A stretch of 64,000 bases of DNA from Hybos culiciformis. Its lineage: Eukaryota > Arthropoda > Insecta > Diptera > Hybotidae. This document shows, piece after piece, positions 11,914 to 22,927 of the stretch. The stretch is from the NCBI GenBank assembly GCA_964007475.1, contig OZ023274.1, forward strand, positions 31,465,827 to 31,529,826, in the 5' to 3' direction. The notes under the pieces are model-generated. The model was not told the origin of the DNA. It made no database searches and saw nothing but the letters and a program-made list of their open reading frames with translations. A program made the position numbers and the translations under genes. The number at the start of each line of letters is the position of its first letter. Position 1 is the stretch's first letter.

Positions 11914-13977
11914 AATAAATCACCTCCACCACCACCAACACCACCTCCTCCTCCTCCTCCACCACCACTACCATACATTGTAGTCACTGTTCCATTAGAC
12001 GTATCTAATGTTAATGCATTTAAATAGTTAACATTACCAATATTTGTTGTACCACCGCTGGTAATTAATATCATTGAGTTAGAATTAGTATTACCTTGGC
12101 ATGTATTGAATATTTCAGTACTAGAAAATTGAAAAATAGCATTTGGGTCACATTTTTCACCCCAATTACATAATTCAGCAAATGAATTCCATAAAAATGG
12201 ATTTAGTTTTAATGCATGTTTGTTAGCTTCAATTGCAATTTGTTTACGTTCAGTTTGTGAACATATTTTGGCTATTAATTGTAATACAAAACATGCTACT
12301 TCACCAAATTCTTTAATAATTTCATCGAAATTTTTTATATCACCAAAATCTATTGATGATATTGCCGATTCAGCTTCAATTAATTTTTTTAACTGATAGG
12401 CACATTTAGCTAATAAATATCTACATTGTGGTGAACGTTGTGATTTTGTTTTTAATAACCAATAAGCTTGATGAATTTGGTTATAACGATAATAACATGT
12501 AGCCAATAAAAATATGGTTTCATCTGTTTCAACTACAAAAGAATGAAAAATTGAGTATAAATTAAAAAAAAAAAAAAGCTTTGGTACAGATAAAACTAAC
12601 TTTAGCATACTTCAATTCTATTTCTTATTTTTTTTTTTGGAAATTTATTTAATTTCTATTCCCTCATTTAATTAAAAAAAAAACATATCAAAATGAAAAA
12701 AAAAATAAAAATTTAACCCAGGCATAATAATAATTAATAATTAATCACAAAATATATTCGAAGAACTAAATGTTTATATAATGCATTATCTTTGTTCATA
12801 TTAAGAGGTAAAGTCCATTCGCTCCAAAAGTATTATTAATTACAAATTCAAATTTAAAGTTAAATAATAGCCAATATTATAAAAAAATATTCTTTATAAG
12901 TCGTACAAAATTATGCTAACTACATATATGAAAATTGTAAAAACCAATTGAGTTATATTAATTTTTTAATGTAGTTCGAAAGTTAGTAAAAATTTCTGTC
13001 GGCTTTTAGTTTCATACATATCCAGAAAACGGTTAAGTTGCAAAGAGAAAATCAAGGATTCTTAATATGTGTAGAGCAGCTGTTAGCAGCTATTCAATAA
13101 TTAAATTAAAATAAATGAAATTAAAATCTAAAATAATTTAAGAAATATGAGAAAAGGATAATAATAACAAAATCGTGTAGGTGCTAGGTGGTAGGTTAGG
13201 TAATTTTTTTGTTTTTGTAAAAATCTAAATTCCAAAATGTAGTTATTTTATATTATTTAAATGAAAAAAAAAAAAAAATTAAAAAAAATAATTGCATTAT
13301 ATAAGTAGATATTTAGGTATCTGAACCTGCTAGTTGGTATATGTATTTTTTATTTTTAAATTTCTTCTTTGAATTGAAATATTTCAAAAATGAACTAATC
13401 ATCTATTTGTTTTGTTACGTACGCAAACTTTACTTCTTTACCAATAACTTGAATTGGATTTTCATTTTACCTAGCTTATTAATTAAGACAGCAAACACTG
13501 TTACTGTTTTAGACCTAGGTTTGTGTATCTAACTATTTAGTAATTTAGGGTTAGGTATAATATGTAGGTATACTAGGTTGTGCTATTTCAATTTATTAAA
13601 ACGAAATCATTATAACAAACAGGCTTCCAGCCACGTAGTTATATAAAAAAAAAATATTCTATCAAAACTACCATCCCATTCCACTTTTGTTTTTCTTTTT
13701 TTTTTTTTTGTGATTACAATGCAATGGATAGGTATCAAGGTAATATAATTAACATTAAAATTATGTCCAGATAATCAATATTTTTTGATTCTCACCTTCA
13801 GCACAGAGTCTTTCAGCCAAAAAAATAGCATCCTGATAATCGTAGTGATTTAAGCAATGCCAAATGGCAGCCTAAAAAGAAAATAAAAAAACATTTTGTT
13901 TAAAAAAATTTTTTTTAATCCAAATCAAAATTCAGAATATTTTTTCTTCTCACCTGAACTGGTTCCTGGATAATCAT
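9574..13977 (-). CDS. Cdc27: Cell division cycle protein 27 / APC3, TPR subunit of the anaphase-promoting complex
   Basis: A complete gene in four exons: 13977-13954, 13871-13796, 12532-11450 and 11150-9574. All junctions are GT-AG and in phase; total 919 aa, close to the usual family length. Exon 1 encodes MIIQEPVQ and exon 2 AAIWHCLNHYDYQDAIFLAE, the conserved N-terminal dimerisation start. Exon 3 continues ETDETIFLLATCYYR and other N-terminal TPR helices. It then runs into a disordered linker with a Gly run (about residues 221-235) and an Asn run (about 241-250). From about residue 541 the C-terminal TPR superhelix follows (for example WCVAGNCFSLHKEHETAIKF, HHNAWFGIGTIY, LCKFHRGSIYYKLGK) and the protein ends TYDSDSY. 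Cdc27 forms the TPR lobe of the APC/C and receives co-activator IR tails in mitosis. The linker between the two TPR blocks is variable in the family. Confidence 0.97.
12533..13795 (-). other. Large Cdc27 intron 2
   Basis: A 1.26-kb AT-rich intron with a consensus donor (AAG|gtgaga) and acceptor (ttttgtag). No nested gene was recognised. The short hydrophobic frame on the + strand around 13341-13532 is low-complexity and unsupported. Confidence 0.8.
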
Positions 13978-14612
13978 TTTTCCTTTTTTTTTTTTTTTTT
14001 TTTTGCTGTCAAAATTTAAATTTTTCAATAATTTTGGAAAATACTTAGTATTTATATTTTTGATTTTAAAACAGCTGGATGAAAAAAATTTGAAAAAAAT
14101 TCTGATGAAAAAGAGTCTTGATTTCTTTAAAATTTTTAACGTAGGTACGAAAAAATATAATTAAAAAAAATTTTTTTTTCTTTACATAGCAGCCATTTTT
14201 TTGACGCAAGAAGTTACAAAATTTTCATTTCAAGAAAATTTTGAAAAAAAAATTAGAATTTAATTATTGATTAATGAAAAAATAGGAACAATTTTTTTTC
14301 TTTTGTTATCGGCCACTAAAAATATTTTTAAATTTTCACAATTCTTTTTAATATTTTTCCGTGCAAAAAATTTTTTTAAAATAAAAAAAAGTTCTAAATT
14401 TTATATTGTACGATTGTACCTAATTTTGTTTGATTTTTGATTGAAAAAAACGAAAAAAAATTTATTGTTATGAAGTAGGACGAACTTGGGACCTCTATAT
14501 TTAAGTAGCAAAATTGTTATTTAAAATGCGACATCATAATTTAGTTTTCTAAAAGAAGCAACAGAATGTACCTCGTTTTTCACTTCGGCGTTAACATTAA
14601 TCGGCGGTCATA
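13978..14612. other. AT-rich region upstream of Cdc27
   Basis: Dominated by poly-A and poly-T tracts, including an 18-T run just upstream of the Cdc27 ATG. It is expected to hold the Cdc27 5' UTR and promoter, but no discrete element can be recognised. Confidence 0.5.
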
Positions 14613-14614
14613 TA

Positions 14615-14864
14615 CCTAGTTTACATGATAGTCCAACCGTCGAAATGTGGTTGAAAACAGGTCAAGTGTTTACATGATGTGGTCGAAAAGCAAAAAAGAA
14701 ACAAAACAAAAAGCTGTTTCTTATTTTTAACCGGGTTAACCGTTTACATGGATAGAATTAACTTAACCGAGCGAATTTTTTGGGTTGAGTCAGGTTAACC
14801 CAGGTTAACTTTACCACCGTTTACATGTAGTTGAACCCGGTTTCAACTCTCCATGTAAACTAGG
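14615..14864. mobile_element. MITE with CCTAGTTTACATG inverted ends and TA target duplication
   Basis: The inverted termini CCTAGTTTACATG and CATGTAAACTAGG are flanked on both sides by TA. The interior carries repeated GGTTAACC-like words. The size is 250 bp with no coding capacity. A TA duplication suggests Tc1/mariner-type mobilisation; this is inferred only from the target site. Confidence 0.7.
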
Positions 14865-14878
14865 TATTAGCTAATTTA

Positions 14879-15028
14879 AGGTGAAAACACAATTGGGGCG
14901 ACAACGACGGCGACAGCGATTTTTCATATAAAAAAGTCGCCTCAATTGTTTCATTCTCATACAAATATATGGTTTTTGACAGTCGCTATCGCTGTCGTTA
15001 CGCTGTCGCCCCAATTGTGTTTTCACCT
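14879..15028. mobile_element. 150-bp hairpin MITE with TTA target duplication (copy A)
   Basis: The near-perfect inverted repeat begins AGGTGAAAACACAATTGGGG and ends with its complement. It is flanked by TTA on both sides (14876-14878 and 15029-15031). The disrupted host sequence, GCTAATTTAACATGTTCG, is present uninterrupted at about 38270. A second full-length copy lies at 50904-51053. Confidence 0.9.
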
Positions 15029-15780
15029 TTAACATGTTCGCAAGCAGATAAACATCTTTGGAAAATCGACCGTTCACACGATGTTAATCATATGCTAACA
15101 TGTTTAGCTCTGTCGGATAAATAATACCGGAGATAAGGTCAAAGTAACTGACGCGCCCAAAAAAGTTAAAATATATGAAGTTGAGTCAAGGCAATACCAA
15201 CATAAATTAAAAGCCCCCTATTAAAAAAAAAAAAAAAAACATTGACAGCATCTCGTAGGCATAAAAAGGGGGTTGGACTTCTCCGCGATTTTTTTTTGTA
15301 TCGCGGACATAAAAATGGGGGGTTGGACATTGTCCGCGGGACATTTGTCCGCGATTTGTTTTTGTATCGCGGACATCAAAATGACTGCAAAATATGACAT
15401 TTGTCCGCTAAATATCTGAAAAATTATCGCGGACAAATGACACTTTGTAAAATGACATTTGTCCGCTAAAGTTTGAAAATTCAATCGCGGACAAATGTCA
15501 TTTTGCAAAATGTCATTTGTCCGCGGCGGACAAATGTCATTTTACATTCGCGGACAAATGTCATTTTGTAAAATGACATTTGTCCGCGAAGTTTTCCATA
15601 CAAATTTCATCGCGGACAAATGTCCCGCGGACAAATGTCACGGCGCCGAAAATATTATACAAAAGTAACGGATTCATCTCTGAAAATTAACATGATTTTG
15701 TAGAAACATGTTCAAGAACGTGTTTCTATTTGTATTTTTTTACTATGAAAAAACAACAGCCACTTTAACTTTGTCCATGA
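15029..15780. mobile_element. Copy of the CCTTGTTCACAC MITE, split by two insertions
   Basis: The segments at about 15029-15200 and 15660-15760 align with 38275-38450 and 38570-38660 of the more intact element at 38252-38732. Shared stretches include TTTAGCTCTGTC and AACATGTTCAAGAACGTG. Between them lies the GCGGACAAATGTC array (15274-15650). At its left end it is cut by the 150-bp hairpin element (14879-15028). Confidence 0.75.
15274..15650. mobile_element. Foldback element of GCGGACAAATGTC palindromes (copy 2)
   Basis: This has the same palindromic unit as 5443-5816, with spacers TAAATATCTGAAAAATTATC and TAAAGTTTGAAAATTCAATC. It ends GACAAATGTCACGGCGCCG. It interrupts another MITE (15029-15780). 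Confidence 0.8.
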
Positions 15781-15899
15781 GTATTAGGAAAAGTATACAT
15801 CTCCGCCAAAAAACCAAAATTGAATTTAATAGAGTGTTTGTTCCTCTACTCATATGCAAAAAAAAAAATATCTCAGTAAAAATAATTGATTAAAAAGTA

Positions 15900-16361
15900 T
15901 TAATTTCAAACAAGTCTGTCGATGCGATCAGTTCGGTACAAAAAATTAGAATTTTATGAAAAAAGGTGTTCAGATAAACGAGCTTAAAAATCAAAATTTT
16001 TGTAAAAACTAATAGTGGTTTAAATTATTAAAGGAGATAATTATCTGCATAAATCAAAAAAATTGGTAAATTTTTTTTTTATTTTACTCAAAATTTTCAC
16101 ATGGTCGAGATTACATTCCAAAATTTTGGGTAAATTTAATTGTCAGCCACCCCGGCTGAGAATAGAATTCGATGCAAAATTTTATTTAAAAACAAAAACA
16201 ACTAAATTTGACTGTTTTTACATTTAGGAACCTATAAAACAGCTTAAATATCGTTTATAATGAGCTGGACCAATTATCAGCCGGGGTACAAAAGTTTTTT
16301 TTCCTTGTGGCCGACAGTAATATCTTCATACTATCTTTGAATTCTATTCTCGGCGACGATA
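15900..16361. other. AT-rich spacer, no gene seen
   Basis: No reading frame or family motif is supportable. The words CAGCCACCCCGGCTGAG and ATCAGCCGGGGTAC may belong to an unidentified repeat. Confidence 0.4.
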
Positions 16362-16810
16362 CTGCAGATGACGGGAACCACTCAGAATCGACTGAAACCC
16401 CAAAACCAAAAACAGTTCTTGGGGGAAAAGGTCCCGTTTCTGAATTAGAATGAATCTCTTCTTAATTTTTTTTTAATTCAATCTTTTTTTTTTCGACTGC
16501 ACGCTTTTTTTTTGCCGTCACTGTAAAAAAAAAATTGAACAGGGGTCCCGCCTATCAAATGGGTTTTAAACACTCTTCTTTTGTATTGCCAAAAATATTA
16601 CGAATTTTTAGCATATTCCTGACGCCGCAAATCCCACTGACCAACCACCAGTCCACCCGCCGCCCCCCCACCCCCCTCTCTTTAAGGGGCAAATCGGGCA
16701 AAAAAAAAAAAATTGCATATACAAAATGTATGAACAATTTGGGGGGACTCTACCCCTCTTCCCTTTTCCAAGCTTCAGACGATTCTGAGTGGTTCACGTA
16801 ATCTGCAGTA
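16362..16810. mobile_element. Palindromic MITE with GAACCACTCAGAAT termini (copy 1)
   Basis: The ends are CTGCAGATGACGGGAACCAC and GAGTGGTTCACGTAATCTGC. The same termini bound 43855-44409. The interior holds a GC-richer block with CCACCCCCC and the repeat shared with window positions 70-250. Neither of the two overlapping frames here is credible as a gene. Confidence 0.65.
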
Positions 16811-16828
16811 TCTCCAAAATTGAAAATT

Positions 16829-16987
16829 CAATCGCGGACAAATGACATTATGCAAAATGACATTTGTCCGCTAAAAATTCGAAAAATCAATCGCGGACAA
16901 ATGACATTTTGCAAAATGACATTTGTCCGCTAAAGTTAGAAAATTCAATCGCGGACAAATGTCCCGCGGACAAATGTCACAGCGCCA
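16829..16987. mobile_element. Foldback element of GCGGACAAATGTC palindromes (copy 3, short)
   Basis: Two to three palindromic units follow, ending GACAAATGTCACAGCGCC. It abuts the CCACTCAGAAT palindromic element, which may have inserted into it. Confidence 0.75.
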
Positions 16988-17247
16988 TTTTAAGGTTGTC
17001 TTCCAAAATATTTTTTATTACGCGCTCAATATAATTATATTGAACTCTATATAAACTTTGTATAAAACGACAAGATATTAATTATCGCAAGTGAAATATT
17101 TTTGAAATTTAACTTCTTTAGCGAGGTATTGTAAAAAAATGTATGTACCTATGTAAATACAAAAATTAAGTAAATTTTTTAGCCGACTATAGCCAAATGT
17201 AGCAGACTGTAGTAAAATGTTAATATAAAATAAAACCTACATATTTA

Positions 17248-17310
17248 CAGAGGCGGTTTTAACGGTGTCGGGGCCCCTGGCGGTGAAACAAAATTGGGCC
17301 CCCACCCTTT
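17248..17310. mobile_element. hAT-type terminal fragment (CAGAGGCGG...GGGGCCCC)
   Basis: The block CAGAGGCGGTTTTAAC followed by GGGGCCCC and GGGCCCCC resembles termini of hAT elements that encode ZMYM/TTF-type transposases. A remnant of such a transposase lies at about 20370-20939. Linking the two is inference. No 8-bp duplication partner was found. Confidence 0.35.
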
Positions 17311-17407
17311 AATGAAATTAATGAATTTAATGAAAACCCTTAAACAAAAACAATTTAGTTTAAAAATGATTTCTATAAACTTACTAAATTATCAAAAAAA
17401 AAAAAAA

Positions 17408-17625
17408 CACACGAAGCAGTCATAGGAACTGCCGAAAGAAGTTTATACTTAAAGCTTTAAACTATGAAATAACAATGGCTACAAACAATTGACTGGTTTT
17501 GGACTGATGGATTTTAATTTACATTTTGTACTGAGCAGCCCATCATTTGTAGCCACTGTTATTTCATAGTTTAAAGCTTTTAAGTATTAACTTCTTTCGG
17601 CAGTTCCTATGACTGCTTCGTGTGT
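17408..17625. mobile_element. Foldback MITE with ACACGAAGCAGTCATAGG ends (copy 1)
   Basis: The arms begin ACACGAAGCAGTCATAGGAA and end with the complement. They enclose AAACTATGAAATAACAATGG and its complement. The element is about 218 bp. A second copy with a truncated left arm is at 48734-48923. Confidence 0.85.
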
Positions 17626-17869
17626 TTTTTTAATTAGGTGAACTTATTATTCAGGAACTTTACCCAAAAATATTCAACTACTGCCGATTTACTAATATTC
17701 CCTATGAAAAAATAATGCTGAAATTGACTAGATCATAATTATCGTACTTTGCTGCTGCCTGGCACTTTCAGACTTTTTTAATTTCAAATATACGTATATA
17801 TAGGGCCCAATATTACAACATTACAAGCAAAAAAATTACATATCCTTCCAATAAAAAATTTGTTGTTTC

Positions 17870-18318
17870 TTAAACCTATTATTATGTTAAAAAAAAAAAA
17901 AAAAAAAATTATTCTTTGGGAATCGACCTTGACACCTTCACTCTTATAGTCTGATGTTCTAGCCACTAAGCCATATTGTCCATATGATTTTAGGTTTCTA
18001 AAATATAATAAAAAAATTCTAATAAATAACCACTCTTTTTCTTGTTTTTTTCACATTCGAGTCTCGATCGTATTTCAAATATATTTTGAGTATTTTTGTA
18101 TTTTGAGTAGTCTTATTCTCATACAAGAACAAAAAAAAAAGTGATTGGTTTATTAGAATTTTTTTATTATATTTTAGAAAGGCAAAATCATATGGACTAC
18201 TAAGCCATATATAGTGGCTAGAACATCAGACTATAAGAGTGAAGGTGTCAGGTTCGATTCCCAAGGAATACATTTTTTTTTTTAAATTTTTTAATTTTTT
18301 TATCATAATAATAGGTTT
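17870..18318. repeat. Head-to-head inverted pair of tRNA-derived SINE-like units
   Basis: Left unit (minus strand, tRNA-like part 17917-17987) and right unit (plus strand, about 18190-18265) share A-box-like TAGTGGCTAGAACATCAGAC and B-box-like GGTTCGATTCCC. They also share long flanks, forming an inverted repeat of about 170-bp arms. A third copy on the minus strand (19198-19290) has a better-paired anticodon arm (TCAGA-CTGTAAG-TCTGA). No copy has a paired acceptor stem. Confidence 0.65.
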
Positions 18319-18322
18319 AATA

Positions 18323-18849
18323 CCTTGTTCGCACTTCAATATTTTTCCGGATATTACGATTTTTCCGGAAACTTTGTGGATATTATCATACAAAAATTTT
18401 TTCCGGATATTTTAATTTCCAGTTCTTTTTTCCACTTATACCTTGTTCGCACTTCAACATTTATCCGGATAAATAAGTGGAAATTTCCACTTTCTGAAAC
18501 TACCGTTCACACTTGAGAAGTGGAAAAAATTTGACAATTCTAGAAAAAACATAAATACAAAAAGCAAACAACTTTCGGTTACTTAAAAAAAAAAAAAATT
18601 ATTATGAATTTTCAAAAATAAATTTAAAATTAAATTTCACTTTTTTTTGTTGGTTTTAATTTTTTTGACATTTTGACACAAATAAACGATGCCAACCGTA
18701 CCAAATCTATCAAAAAGTAGCTAAAGGAACTAGCTAAGTGGAAAAATAACTGGAAATTAAAATATCCGGAAAAATTTTTTGTATGATAATATCCACAAAG
18801 TTTCCGGAAAAATCGAAATATCCGGAAAAATATTGAAGTGCGAACAAGG
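18323..18849. mobile_element. Foldback MITE with CCTTGTTCGCACTTC ends, TA target duplication
   Basis: Inverted arms of about 110 bp begin CCTTGTTCGCACTTCAATAT, are rich in TCCGGA/TTCCGGAA words, and are flanked by TA on both sides. A second CCTTGTTCGCACTTCAACAT end at 18441 indicates a nested or duplicated related copy. The ends resemble those at 24129, 38252 and 42055. Confidence 0.8.
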
Positions 18850-19900
18850 TATTAGCTAGTTCCTTTTAGCTACTTTTTCAATATGTATTTTAAAATAATA
18901 AAACACTATTTATTAATTAAAAGTTTTTTCCATTTATATAAATTAAAATAAAAAATCAAAGAGCGCCTAATTTGCAAATATTTGAACCAAAAAATAACCT
19001 TTGCCACCAAATTTGCTACAATTTTACTTAGCTCTGTGTTTTGTTTCAAAAATAGAATATGTATATAGAATGTGTATATAGAATATGTATATAGAATATA
19101 TATATAGAAAATTAAAAAAAAAATATAAATTAGTCGCTCATAAAAACATTTTGTTTAAATATCTCAAAAAAACTAATTATAATGAAAAAAAAAATTAAAA
19201 TATTTCACAAAAATCGTGTCATTGGGAATCGAACCAGGCACCTTCAGATCAGACTTACAGTCTGATGTTCTATCACTAAGCCATATTGTCTATATGAGTT
19301 TACCTTTCTAAAAAAAAACAAAAAATCACTTTGATTTATTTTCCTAAATAATATAAAAGCTCAAGTTGTACTTTGTAAAATTGATGAAGGCACTCTTTTT
19401 TTTTGTATACATTTTTCAAATCCGAGTCGTATTTTGAGTATTTTTTTCTTATTTTTCTGAGAAAAAATCTCAACTGATTTAGACACTCGAATCGATACTC
19501 GAATTGAAACAAGATTTTTACCCTCTACCAAAAATCTCACAACGCGCCTAAAGAAGTATAAAAAGTTTTAAAAAATTCCTATAAATCTTAATATAATATG
19601 ATTTAGTCTGTAAAACAATATGTATAAAAATTTAGATTTAAGTAGTGTGACTAAAAGATCTAAAGGTGATATTCACAATAAAGAATCTAAAAGTACCTTC
19701 AAAATTAACTTATCTTCATATTTAATATACCAATGCACTCATTATACATTCCTATCAGCATCATTATACGCGAAAACTGAAGTATATTTATAATAACCGT
19801 CATAGGACACCCGATAGGAACATAGTTCCTTGGCGTATATATAAGTAATTCTCTTTTTCAATCAATTCAAATAGAGCTTTCATTTCAAATTAATCCAATA
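18850..19900. other. AT-rich region with one SINE-like copy
   Basis: The only recognised structures are the third tRNA-like copy (19198-19290, minus) and short TATATAGAATATG tandem words (19060-19110). No gene is seen. Confidence 0.5.
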
Positions 19901-19905
19901 CTACC

Positions 19906-20220
19906 GCCCTCACTTCTGCCGTCACTTCTGCCCTCACTTTCGCCCTCACTTCCGCCCTCGCTTCCGCCCTTACTTCCGCCCTCACTTCCGCCCTCACTTC
20001 CGCCCTCACTTCTGCCCTCACTTTCACCCTCACTTCCGCCCTCGCTTCCGCCCTTACTTCCGCCCTCACTTCCGTCCTCACTTCCGCCCTCACTTCCGCC
20101 CTCACTTCCGCCCTCACTTCCGCCCTCACTTCCGCCCTCACTTCCGCCCTCACTTCCGTCCTCACTTCCGCCCTCACTTCCGCCCTCACTTCCGCCCTCA
20201 CTTCCGCTCTCACTTCCGCC
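19906..20220. repeat. 12-bp minisatellite (ACTTCCGCCCTC)n
   Basis: About 26 tandem copies of ACTTCCGCCCTC with sporadic substitutions (TCC to TCT, CAC to CGC). The minus-strand frames read as (GGSE)n or (AEVR)n purely because the unit is a multiple of three. There is no start context or flanking exon to suggest a gene. Confidence 0.95.
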
Positions 20221-20369
20221 CAAAATAAAAATTAGGATTAGGTTAGGGCCCAAAAATGTAATAAAAGAAATATGTTTTATGTAATAAAAGAAATATGTAA
20301 AAAATGATTTATTTATTATTTTTTCTTTTTTATTAATGTTTTTATTTGAATTGCACTTTTCTGGCTTTC

Positions 20370-20939
20370 ATTTCTGCGAATTCGTTTATAACATCGTCAT
20401 AACTAATATTTTTACAATATTATATTCAATAGATTGTATTTTGTATAGCCTTTCTTGTGCTATAGTGGATCTTAAATAATTCTTGATTAATTTTAGCTTG
20501 CTAAAACTTCTTTCACACGATAGTAGAAACTGGAAGAGTGAAAAATATACGCAGAGCACTATTAATGTTTGGATAAGACTTAATTAAGCCAAAGCCATGA
20601 AGTTTTAATATTATGTATTTGAAGCTTTGAATCTCTCAGGCGAACTCGTACAAATTGAAATCTTTTCTATACTTAATGGCTAAATCCGCAGCCGACTTTT
20701 TTTTAGTTAAAGAACGCTGGTTGATTCCAAAAACGGACCAAACAACAATTTTTGCAGATACTTCTCAGTTGCTCATAACGCCAATTTAATTGAGATAATA
20801 GAGTATCAAAAACATTATAAATCTGCATTTTGGACAAATTTTCTGGAGTCATATTACTTCCTTCATCTGTTGCCCCATAATTTGCCATTTTTCGAAATTT
20901 TTTCTTACGTTTATCAGGAAATCCAACTTGTAAATCCAT
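20370..20939 (-). pseudogene. hAT transposase C-terminal remnant (ZMYM1/TTF-type)
   Basis: The minus strand reads DLQVGFPDKRKKKFRK, then MQIYNVFDTLLSQLNWRYEQL, typical of TTF-type hAT transposases. After frame breaks come YPNINSALRIFFTLPVS and the hAT dimerisation signature SCERSFSKLKLIKNYLRSTI with QERLYKIQSIEYN. At least one in-frame stop (after KDFNLYEFA) and one frame change before SCERSF disable it. The N-terminal zinc finger and most of the catalytic core are absent. Confidence 0.8.
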
Positions 20940-20999
20940 TGTTTCAGCTAAATTTTGTTATGAATATATTTAATAAAAGTCTAATTATTTTAAAATAAC

Positions 21000-22014
21000 A
21001 AAAGTTACAATTAAAATTTACGGGGGAAGGTTTAAAAATCTGAAGTTGCATAAATAAATATGCTCCAGAGTTTTATTATTAAAATTTTATAATAAAATAT
21101 GGCGAAGGTAGAGGCTAATGAAATAGCTCTACCAGCCGAATATAATCTGGTGCCGAGTCCACTGCCTGACATCCTGGTTCATAGGCCTGGTCTAAGCTCG
21201 TCGATGGGTGGGTACTTGGCAGTGAACACCAGAGGGTTCATAACAAAGTTTCGGATGTCTTTGATAAAAAAAAGAGAAAAAAAATTATCAAGAGTGGGAA
21301 GGTGGAAGTGATAGTAAATTCCGTCTATTTACTATCTTTCCCACCTGACAACTTACAGAGAGGGATATTTTGAAAACCCCAACCAATTCAAAAAAATAAA
21401 TAAATTTAGCCTAAATGACTACGACGTCATTCTTCGGCTCGTGGCTTCTGCCACCTATAGCCGGAACTTCACGCTAGCATTTCTATCATTTTAAAAGACC
21501 TGAAAAATAAATTTCCTTATCTAATCAAAGGCATTATTTTTTTTTTCTTAAAATTTTATTAAAAAAACAAAATACAAAATTAATTTACTTTTAAAAAAAA
21601 ATATTAGATCTTAAATTACATTTTATTTTTTATTATTTTTTTTTTATTTAAAAAAATTTCTATAATTAATCAATTTGGACCTACATAGTTGATTTGTTAT
21701 TAAAATTACTTTTATTGTTGATAATTCAAATTTTAATTTTTGTATATTTCGATACATAAAAATTTATTTTTGTCTATTAATTACAATAGCTCCTTTTTTT
21801 ACAAAATTTTGAACATATATATATAAATTTTTGTTCTTTTGGTGATCCTTAATAGGATATAGCATATATGTATATAAATATATACTCGGACATTTATAAT
21901 AATTATTTTTGTAACAAATATTAATTTGTTTATTGCATAATCTGCATGAGATATATGTATAAAAAAAAATTTGTTTTATTGTGTTGATTTCGACAGGAGT
22001 TTTCTACGTTGTAA
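21000..22014. other. Unidentified repeat fragment, no host gene recognised
   Basis: A GC-richer block (about 21099-21480) includes a hairpin around GATAGTAAA/TTTACTATC. It may be retroelement debris, but no family motif was recognised. The 70-residue frame starting at 21099 has no recognised domain. The remainder is AT-rich. Confidence 0.35.
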
Positions 22015-22190
22015 TATGCAATTTGTCTTTTTTGTTGATAATCAATAATTTGAATATCGTTCTTAGACGATCAATATTAGGAACATGTCTTTATTTGTTG
22101 ACAATGAACAATTTGAATATCTCTTAGACGATTAACATTTGAATAGGTCTTTTTTGTTGACAATCAACAATTTGAATATAAAAATATCAT
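22015..22190. repeat. Tandem repeat of about 75 bp (TTGTTGACAATCAACAATTT)
   Basis: Three diverged units each contain TGTTGACAATCAACAATTTG and (T)CTTAGACGAT. One more unit recurs at 23753-23790, after 1.5 kb of unrelated sequence. This suggests that the intervening DNA was inserted or the array was split. Confidence 0.7.
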
Positions 22191-22868
22191 GAAAATAAAA
22201 TAATTTATAAAAATAATTAGTATTAAGTTCTATGTTTTGACCGATCGATCTTTTTATTTTTGTCATGAAAACATTTTGGTTTTTTATCAAATTAAAAATA
22301 AATTTTATTTCAAAATTTCATTTCTTCTGTTTAAAAAAAAATTGTTATTTTTTTTTTTTTTTTTTGTAAAAATATGTTGAATTCTACAAGGGATAACTTA
22401 CGAGATTTTTGAATTTAATTTCTTAGAATCTCGAATTTAGAGTAAGCAAAATTTATTTTGAAGTTTTTTTTTTTTTTTTAAATTATTTAGGATTTATTCA
22501 AAATAAATCAAAACCCGTGGTTTTTTTAAAATTTAAATTTCTTTTTTTGAAAGATTATATAATATTTATAATTATATAATATGGTTAAACTTAGTTTTCA
22601 AATTTTAATTTTTTTACGGCAAAATGGAAACCGTATTGGAACTTTGGAGAATTTAAATTTTACAATAAGATTTCTTTTGCATTTTAGAATTTCCTTTCTA
22701 AAATTTTATATAGTATTATTTTTATAGTCGTATAATATTTATAGTACGTTCAGTAAGTACAGATTTTCTTAGCTAAGGAATTTTCTTTTCTGCTAAATCC
22801 TACGATAAGAAAAAAAATCAATACATTAAAAACTTTATATGGGCTTACTTTTTATTTTTTTATTTTTA

Positions 22869-22927
22869 TGACTTAAGTGATTTGGTCTTTTTTGAAAATT
22901 GACTTAAGTGATTTGGTCTTTTTTGAT
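22869..22927. repeat. Short tandem duplication
   Basis: Two copies of TGACTTAAGTGATTTGGTCT with TTTTTGA lie about 31 bp apart. Confidence 0.8.

Noticed and set aside
17917..17987. Possible tRNA gene
   Set aside because: A and B boxes and an anticodon-like arm are visible, but the acceptor stem does not pair and several related copies exist, so it is SINE-derived.
19885..20253. Long minus-strand frames encoding (GGSE)n and (AEVR)n
   Set aside because: They arise from a 12-bp minisatellite whose unit is a multiple of three; several frames stay open for the same reason and no exon context exists.
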